From Plantago elongata (taxonomy: Eukaryota > Streptophyta > Magnoliopsida > Lamiales > Plantaginaceae), in NCBI GenBank assembly GCA_036897095.1, contig JAYMSP010002015.1, positions 1-26,936 on the forward strand: a stretch of 26,936 nucleotides of DNA, written 5' to 3'. The position numbers and the translations under genes were made by a program. The notes below the pieces were generated by a model. The model searched no databases. It was not told the origin of the DNA and saw only the letters and a list, made by a program, of their open reading frames with translations. Each line of letters starts with the position of its first letter. Positions within the stretch are counted from its first letter, which is position 1. Positions 21,355-26,936 of the stretch are shown here, piece after piece.

Positions 21355-22917
21355 GGTATTGGATCATGGCGTCAAACAAGAAACTATTTGGTGGCCGGAA
21401 TAATGAGAAGGCCGGTGCTCTGGATAAATTGTTGGACGGGACTCGGAAAACTACCTACAAACCCAGCGCAACTAAACTTTCCGGGTCCAATCACGCTGTT
21501 CTGGAATTCAATGAGAAAGCCGAGAATGCGAGGGCTAAAGCTGTGAAAGAGGCTACTGGACTGTCCTCCCAATCTACTGGTCCGTCAAAATCTACCGTGC
21601 CGACCAAATCAAATACCCCGACACGTGCTCCTTCGAGTCGACCACCGACAAAGGATGATAAACCGGTGCCTGCTGAATAGGTAATAGGCCACTCCACTCC
21701 CATTCTTATTCCGGTCTGAGGCCATTTGTATAGCTCGTCCATTGACGGATTGCGAGTGAATGTTTCTTCACCCGTCCGACTAACCGCCACTCAGGTGCAG
21801 GAAAAGGGCCGGAAGATGATGGCGGACATTACTCGGGCCGTCGCTCAAGCCGGGAAGATGGTTGGCAAAGATATTATCGAAGGCTCGAAAAGGAAAAAGT
21901 TACCCAGTCCCTTTCCAAGGCTCCGGGTGGCGGACAACTCCGGGGCATTCCTAAGGCTGACTTGGTGGAAAGTTTGAAAGTGTCCGTTGAGACGATGCGG
22001 TCTCAATTGGACACGGTGCGTTTCCCTTTGTCAGTTTGATTTGGAATTTTTATTGTAGTTTTTATGATGTCGGTCCTAAATCGTTGCAGATTTATGGACA
22101 TGCTGAGGCTTTTGATGAGGTCGAAGATGAGGGGGCTGTCAAATTGAGGGAAGAGCTGGATGCGGCCAAACTTGTCTTGCAGCTCTGAGACAAGGAGTTG
22201 GCCGAGAAGAACAGACATATTGAATCCCTCAAAACTTCCGAGGCCACTCAACTTAAGAAATCAAGGAGCTGGATAATGCAAAGGCTAGGGCCGAGAAAGC
22301 AGCACGTCTGGCCCAGGCTTCAAGGCAAGCAATGCCGGACAAGCTTCTAGAGAAGGCCAAAACTACTAGGGCGGAGGCGGTGCAAGACTTCCTGGACTCG
22401 GACTCCTTCTACTGGCTGAACCGATTGATTGCAAATGATAGCCGGGCCGATGGTTTTTCCAACTGAAAACCCAATGCCTTTTGGAGGAGTCTTTGAGGCT
22501 TAAGGATGAACGCCTCGATATGCATGCCGATTTTGAAGGAAAGCCTATGGAGGATCCGTACCTTAAAGGGCCGGAGGAACTGGTTGGGGACAAATTTTGG
22601 CCCTAGGTTTCTGACTTTGGTAAGCTGCCAAGTGAACCGAATCCGATCTGCCCCTCTTGGTTGCCGGAGGTCTTTGCTGTTGCTACCATCCCTCACCAGA
22701 ACTTTTTTGGTGCCAATAATAGGTGGATGAACCTCCCTAGGTCGATCAAAGGGTATGAGAAGGTAGTGATCGAAGAGGAGGTGGACGGGAAGGCGGTTAC
22801 CCGAAATGTTTTGAAGAAAATCCCTCCACCTCTTCCAACTGATCCGCCAGTGCCCAAGACGCATGCTGGAGCTGGGACCGAAAATCCTCCAATTGCTCCG
22901 GAGTCCAATGCTTGAAG
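21355..22917 (+). pseudogene. Antisense gene, coiled-coil C-terminal part, broken
   Basis: The first exon gives SNKKLFGGRNNEK, then a Ser/Thr/Pro-rich linker (to about 21680). Next come helical, Lys/Glu/Ala-rich stretches (QEKGRKMMADITRAVAQAGK; LREELDAAKLVLQL; DKELAEKNRHIESLK; QASRQAMPDKLLEKAKTTRA) with heptad-like spacing. The end is an acidic/proline-rich tail stopping at 22913-22915. A probable intron at 22016-22089 (acg|gtgcgt ... cgttgcag|a) joins two parts of the helical region; another may lie at about 21681-21794. Breaks include a TGA at about 22186, frame changes near 22260 and around 22465, and a TAG near 22603. A long coiled coil suggests self-association or partner binding; no function is known to me. 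Confidence 0.6.
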
Positions 22918-23226
22918 ACTGGGAGTCCGACCCCAGTCCTTATCTTTTGTAGAACACGTAGGCTTCTGTATATGATTATATCATGCCTCTGTTTTAGAGA
23001 GATTGCCTTTTTGTAAAGTGTTATGGTGTCGGTCATACAAGGATCACCCGAGATGCGGGTTAGTTAGTTCTTTTGTAATGATCTCGTAGTGACCGCTCCA
23101 ATCTTATCTTTTAATGAATTTTCTCCTTCTTTCTACTCTCATAAATATTTCTTTCTATGTAATTCGGTGTCGGCCCTTTTTTGATTTCCTCGTCGATGCT
23201 TTGCTTGTCGATTTTCTTGAAGATTT
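22918..23226. other. 3' flank of the antisense gene
   Basis: Non-coding stretch that probably includes the 3' end of the antisense transcript (AT-rich, with 'taatgaattttctcc' near 23113). No gene seen on either strand. Confidence 0.5.
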
Positions 23227-23502
23227 CAGGGATAAATGTCGGACGCTGGAGGTCCAAATTTCTTTTACTTGTTTTGTAAAATTTTGAGCAGTGATATCGG
23301 ACACTCGAGGGTCCGATACACCTTGACTTGTTTCTAATATTCGGGGAGTGATATCGGACACATGGGGGTCCGATACACTTTAACGGGTTAATGCTCAGGG
23401 AGTGATATCGGACACTTGGGGGTCCGATACACTTTGACTTGTTAATGCTCAGGGAGTGATATCAGACACTTGGGGGGGGTCCGATACACTTTGACTTGTG
23501 GC
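23227..23502. repeat. Tandem repeat, period 54-57 bp, with a hairpin in each unit
   Basis: Clear units start at 23290, 23347, 23401 and 23455, and a decayed one precedes them near 23230. Each carries gtgatatcggacac then gggtccgatacact, so tatcggac and gtccgata form an inverted pair. A G run between them varies from 3 to 8. The array sits between the pol stop codon and the 3' flank of the antisense gene. Confidence 0.9.
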
Positions 23503-23634
23503 ACATTCTTATGACAGAGAAATAAACTTCTTCGTTCATGAATAATAGGGAAAAAGTACATTTGAAGCTTACATGAATGGAAATACATTAAAATATCACT
23601 GAAATATATTCAAAATAACCCTAACACCGCTTTT
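23503..23634. other. Short spacer after pol
   Basis: AT-rich spacer directly downstream (minus-strand sense) of the pol stop codon; nothing else recognised. Confidence 0.5.
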
Positions 23635-24670
23635 CTAGGGGTAATACTTCTGCAAGTGCTGACCATTCAAAGTATTCTTCATTGGTTTTCCTTTCATGGT
23701 TTCCAAGGCGTAACTGCCGTTGATGCTAGCTTGGACGATCTTAAAAGGTCCATTCCAAGGAGATTCCAACTTCTTCGGCTTTTTTGATCACTTTAGCTTT
23801 GAGGATTAAGTCTCCTACATGGAAGTTCTTGGGTTTGACATGTTTGTTGTATGCTCTCGTCATGATTGCTTGGTAGCCCAAGGTTCGTGCTAAAGCAGTG
23901 CTTCTTCTGGATTCTAGCATGTTCAAGTCATACATCCTCATGGTGAGATTATCGGAAGGAGTATATCCTTGGATCTTGAAAGTATTCACTGCTATTTCTG
24001 CCGGGATGACGACTTCTGAGCCATACACCAAACTGAAGGGTGTTTTATGTGTAGCAGTTCTGGTAGTGGTTCGATATGCCCATACGACTCCATCAATTTC
24101 ATCGACCCAATCCGTCCTCAGGTTTAGCTTTTTCTTTAGATTAACCAAAATGGAGCGATTGGACACCTCAGCTTGTCCATTGGCCTGTGGATATCCAACG
24201 GATGCAAATCGTTGTTCTATCTCCATTGTTTCACACCATTCCGCCAGCTTACGCCCTTTGTATTGTGCACCGTTGTTTGCCACTAACACTCTTGGTAAGC
24301 CAAAGCGATAAGTAAGTTTCCAGAGGAACCTCATCACTTATGTTTCCTCGATATTAGTAACTGCCTTGGCTTCTACCCATTTGGTGAAGTATTCTGTTGC
24401 TACCAGGAGATGTGTCTTGGATCCTACACTAATCAACTTGGGTAATGGTCCGACAATATCCAACCCCCATTGATCAAAAGGGCATGGTACTGTAGAAGGG
24501 GCCATAGGAATTGTAGGTGGATGTGGTATTCTGGCAAACCTTTGACAATCCTCGCAGGTTCGTGAAAAAAATTTGCTAGCTTCAATTTGCATTTGTGGCC
24601 AGCAATAACCTTCTCTTTGAATCTTCTGGGCTAGAGCTCGTCCTCCAGAGTGATTCCCACAACTTCCCAA
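23635..24670 (-). pseudogene. Retrotransposon integrase (zinc finger, core, C-terminal part), broken
   Basis: Minus-strand order: HHCC zinc finger (GNHSGGR ... TCEDCQRFA), integrase core with the first catalytic Asp in WGLDIVGPLP, the second-Asp region VANNGAQYKG, the Glu region GYPQANGQAEVSN, then the GPY/F-type C-terminus (NGPFKIV, LNGQHLQKYYP) ending with a TAG at 23635-23637. Breaks: an in-frame TAA at 24338-24340 between the first two catalytic residues. The second catalytic Asp is replaced by Asn. A one-base frame change occurs in an A-run near 23783, so the last part is read in another frame. The zinc finger follows in frame from the segment to the right, apart from one TGA at about 24711. 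Confidence 0.85.
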
Positions 24671-24709
24671 GTGAATTTCTAGTACCTTATATGCTTCAGT
24701 GGTATCCAG

Positions 24710-25360
24710 TCATCTCATATGCATCCCATCGTAAGATTTTCGGTACAAGTCTTCTCCTTGTAAAAAGTAACGGTGCACCTGCCTTTGAATTCTCTGTGCT
24801 TCCAGGGGATCTGATGGAAAGATGTGGTTCTTCAGATAATTTACTATATCTGTCATCCATGTGGCTTCATTGGTAAGAATGCCAATATTCATTCTGGCCT
24901 CAGCCTTCTGTACTGTTGATTCATTGGCAGTCATTAAGACAACGGTGCGGATATCTATTGCGCCTGAGGCACTGGCCCATTTGGATAAGCCGTCTGCAAT
25001 TACATTGTCACCACGTCGAATCTTGATAAGTTGGAACATTTCAAAGGACTTTCCAACTCTTTCACAATTTTCAAGTACTTGGACATGGATGCGCTTTTAG
25101 TAGTAAACTTGCCCGAGTATTATTTCGTCACTAGTTGGGAATCAGAATATGCCCTCAACTTCTTCACCATTACTGATTTCGCCATCTTCATCCTTGGTAT
25201 GAGGGCTTCATATTCAGCCTCATTGTTGGTAACATGAAATGTGAGTCGGATCACATATTCCATCTGAGCTTTTTCTGGACTTTCGAGCAACAATCCAGTT
25301 CCCCCTGCACGTGTTGCAGAAGATCCATCCACATATAATAACCAAATGTTATTTTTCTTC
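24710..25360 (-). pseudogene. Second (archaeal-type) RNase H and linker to integrase, broken
   Basis: Motifs LLYVDGSSATRAGG, HVTNNEAEYEALI and AYSDSQLV are the catalytic blocks (D, E, D) of the extra RNase H found in Tat-lineage elements. RRGDNVIADGLSKWA is its C-terminal part. The part from 25039 to 24710 then continues toward the zinc finger (LQGEDLYRKS). Breaks: a stop after DSQLVTK at about 25122, a frame change at about 25045, and a TGA at 24710-24712. Confidence 0.75.
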
Positions 25361-25559
25361 TGGAGCTAGATCCCTTGGAATGAAATTCAATTATTGGCTC
25401 GAACTAACTTTTGGGTTTTGCAATGGGGGCCCTTCTTCTGGTGGTGGAGGTAGGCTCAGGTTTTCTTGTTTTGTTATCATCCAATCTACCACTAGATCGG
25501 TCTCATGGTTCTTTCCGATTCCAAGGGAAGAGGGTTGAGCAAGGAGCAGAATAGCTGGC

Positions 25560-26252
25560 TCAGGGCCTGTTGGGGGTGGTTTCTTCGTTCATCCGGAATG
25601 TTGGCTCCTTCATTGTTAGCTCATCATGACTTGGATATTCTGCCAAGAAGTTCGCTAGTACTTGAGCTTTCTTTGTTGATGGTGCCTCAAAGTCTATGGT
25701 ATGGTCTCCTAGCTCTATGGCCCATTTGGTTAACCTTCCTGATTTTGATGCATCTTCCAATACATGTCTCAAAGGTTGATTGGTGAGAACTACTATCTTG
25801 TGTGATCGAAAATAAGGCTTGAGCTTCCTTGATGTCTCCATCAGACAATATGCATACTTTTCAATTTCCTTATAATTTTTCTGGGAAGGTCCCAAGACTT
25901 TACTCAAATAGTACACTGGCAAATTTTCTTTTTTCTGTATTCGGACCAATACTGAACTTACCACTTTAGAAATTTATGGCTAGGTAAAGATACAATGACT
26001 CTCCTTCTTCTGGCTTGGATAAGAGAGGTGGAGTGGATAGGTACAATTTCAAGTTTTCAAATGCCTCACGACACTCTTCATTCCATTTGAACTTGTCAGA
26101 CTTCGGGAGATTCTTTTCTGCGGATCGAGAAATGAAACGACTGAGAGATATCACTTTTCCTATCAACCTTTGCACTTCTCGAGTTTTTATTAGGTGGGTT
26201 AGTTCAATGATAACTTTGATCTTCTCATGATTAGCCCCTCTCTCTCTCTCTT
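25560..26252 (-). pseudogene. C-terminal reverse transcriptase and RNase H, broken
   Basis: The RT thumb/connection gives REVQRLIGKVISLSRFISRS, FKWNEECREAFENLK and PPLLSKPEEGESLYLYLA. After a frame change with a stop at about 25966 comes the retroviral-type RNase H: SSVLVR, LPVYYLSKVL, LKPYFRSHKIVVLTNQPL and GRLTKWAIELG. A tether toward the second RNase H follows. The RT catalytic palm (YxDD region), protease and gag are missing. Family character is lost abruptly at a CT-repeat near 26238-26254, which marks the truncation. Confidence 0.8.
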
Positions 26253-26254
26253 TG
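26238..26254. repeat. (CT)n microsatellite at the pol breakpoint
   Basis: A short ctctctctctctct tract where pol homology stops; probably the breakpoint. Confidence 0.7.
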
Positions 26255-26289
26255 TTGGTCCAGATAACGTCAAAGAAAAAGACTAGAGT

Positions 26290-26310
26290 GGGGGGGGGGG
26301 GGGGGGGGGG
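26290..26310 (+). repeat. Homopolymer G21
   Basis: Uninterrupted run of 21 G; exact length doubtful. Confidence 0.95.
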
Positions 26311-26435
26311 ATAGATCTTTTCAAACTTTTATCGATAAACAGTCTTTCTCAGAAACTGGGAGGTAACTGATACTTAGATTCATAAAGCGGAAGACTTTAA
26401 GCGATATATAAACGTGATTGTGCTTTGCAGTAATA

Positions 26436-26436
<1 letters not shown>

Positions 26437-26474
<38 letters not shown>
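26437..26474 (+). repeat. (TG)19 microsatellite
   Basis: Perfect 38-bp TG dinucleotide repeat. Confidence 0.97.
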
Positions 26475-26475
<1 letters not shown>

Positions 26476-26936
26476 TGTTGTAAAGTAAGCACAATAAAGT
26501 AAATAATACAGTTGTTTATAGTGGTATCTGGAGGTGGCGTAATCCTCCAACTAATCCACTCGGCCTTTTTGAGACCTGGAATTCACTAGAACAGATAATT
26601 GAGTTCACCTTACAATAAATCCTATTCTTAGATCTCTACAAACAAATGGTTCACAACTAAATATCCCCCCTGAGTTTTTTCCTAGCTCCCGAAATCAAGT
26701 ACTTCATGTACTCCACGCCTTGATGGTGTTGGTTATATGTTGATTGTCAGGTAAGCTTCTCTTATAACTTTTGAGCTATGTTTATAGAGAGCTTTAAGAG
26801 ATTACACTACTTGATATACTTATTCAGTAATGGTAGGTTCTCCATTCTGACCCAAGTAATTGGTATCCGTTCTGGAGAATGAGCTTCAGAAAGGGTATCT
26901 GAAAGTTCAACTCTTTCACGAATAACAATTTCTTGT

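Larger units (their letters stand above)
17767..26252 (-). mobile_element. Decayed Ty3/gypsy retrotransposon, Tat/Retand-like, 3' part
   Basis: Minus-strand order: C-terminal RT, RNase H, second (archaeal-type) RNase H, zinc finger and integrase (26252-23635), tandem repeat (23.2-23.5 kb), a plus-strand antisense gene (19.0-22.9 kb), a polypurine-like tract (18543-18559), then a probable 3' LTR (17767-18542). The double RNase H places pol in the Tat lineage. Antisense ORFs between pol and the 3' LTR plus an internal tandem repeat are described for Retand-type elements. gag, protease and most of RT are absent; the sequence right of 26252 is unrelated. Many stops and frameshifts show it cannot encode its own enzymes. 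Target-site duplication and 5' LTR are outside the window. Confidence 0.8.
26253..26936. other. Unassigned repeat-like sequence
   Basis: No ORF with protein character on either strand. 'agactagagtggggg...atagatct' and 'tttatagtggt...cctccaactaatccact' resemble text common in dispersed plant retroelement-derived repeats (recollection, not a search). It replaces the missing upstream pol, so it may be part of another inserted element. Confidence 0.35.

Noticed and set aside
19159..22908. Minus-strand ORFs opposite the antisense gene
   Set aside because: They match no gag, protease or RT motif, whereas the plus strand has a promoter, introns and a recognisable domain.
23290..23502. CRISPR-like spaced repeat
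   Set aside because: Plant nuclear context and the spacers are themselves repeated; this is a simple tandem array.
23898..25786. Plus-strand ORFs across the pol region
   Set aside because: They are opposite to recognised integrase and RNase H motifs and show none of their own.

Overview
The window is nuclear DNA from a higher plant, most likely a eudicot. The evidence is AT-rich introns with GT..AG borders, plant-type gene families, a Stowaway-like MITE and a decayed Ty3/gypsy retrotransposon. I cannot name the species from sequence alone.

Region 1-13.3 kb holds two divergently arranged housekeeping genes. On the minus strand are the first seven coding exons (187 codons) of TFB1, the p62/BSD-domain subunit of TFIIH; the gene runs off the left edge. 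About 2.2 kb away on the plus strand is a complete 15-exon DDI1 gene (UBL - retroviral-type aspartic protease - UBA; the exons sum to 1245 nt, or 414 residues, in one unbroken frame). The spacer between them carries a ~37-bp minisatellite. A hairpin element lies in TFB1 intron 5. A three-copy repeat lies in DDI1 intron 3 and duplicates the splice donor.

Region 13.3-17.6 kb holds two intronless genes pointing toward each other. One encodes a LEA_2/NHL-type single-pass membrane protein with an unusual 17-residue tandem repeat in its cytosolic tail. The other is SUFE1, the plastid/mitochondrial SufE-BolA fusion. Between them lie about 2.1 kb of non-coding sequence and a Stowaway-like MITE.

Region 17.77-26.25 kb reads as one decayed Tat/Retand-like Ty3/gypsy element on the minus strand. 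A probable 3' LTR with its own minus-strand TATA box ends about 160 bp upstream of the SUFE1 start codon. A polypurine-like tract follows, then a long gene on the opposite (plus) strand (19.0-22.9 kb), a 54-57 bp tandem repeat, and a broken pol (C-terminal RT, RNase H, second RNase H, zinc finger and integrase). The antisense gene has a clear TATA box and several well-formed introns that read only on the plus strand. It encodes an acidic N-terminus, a domain resembling the plant 'putative gypsy type transposon' family (PF04195) and a coiled-coil C-terminus. Both pol and the antisense gene carry stops and frameshifts. I consider this intron-bearing antisense gene, with its own promoter inside a retrotransposon, the most interesting item here.

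Region 26.25-26.94 kb is low-information sequence with a 21-G run and a (TG)19 microsatellite. It abruptly replaces the upstream part of pol.
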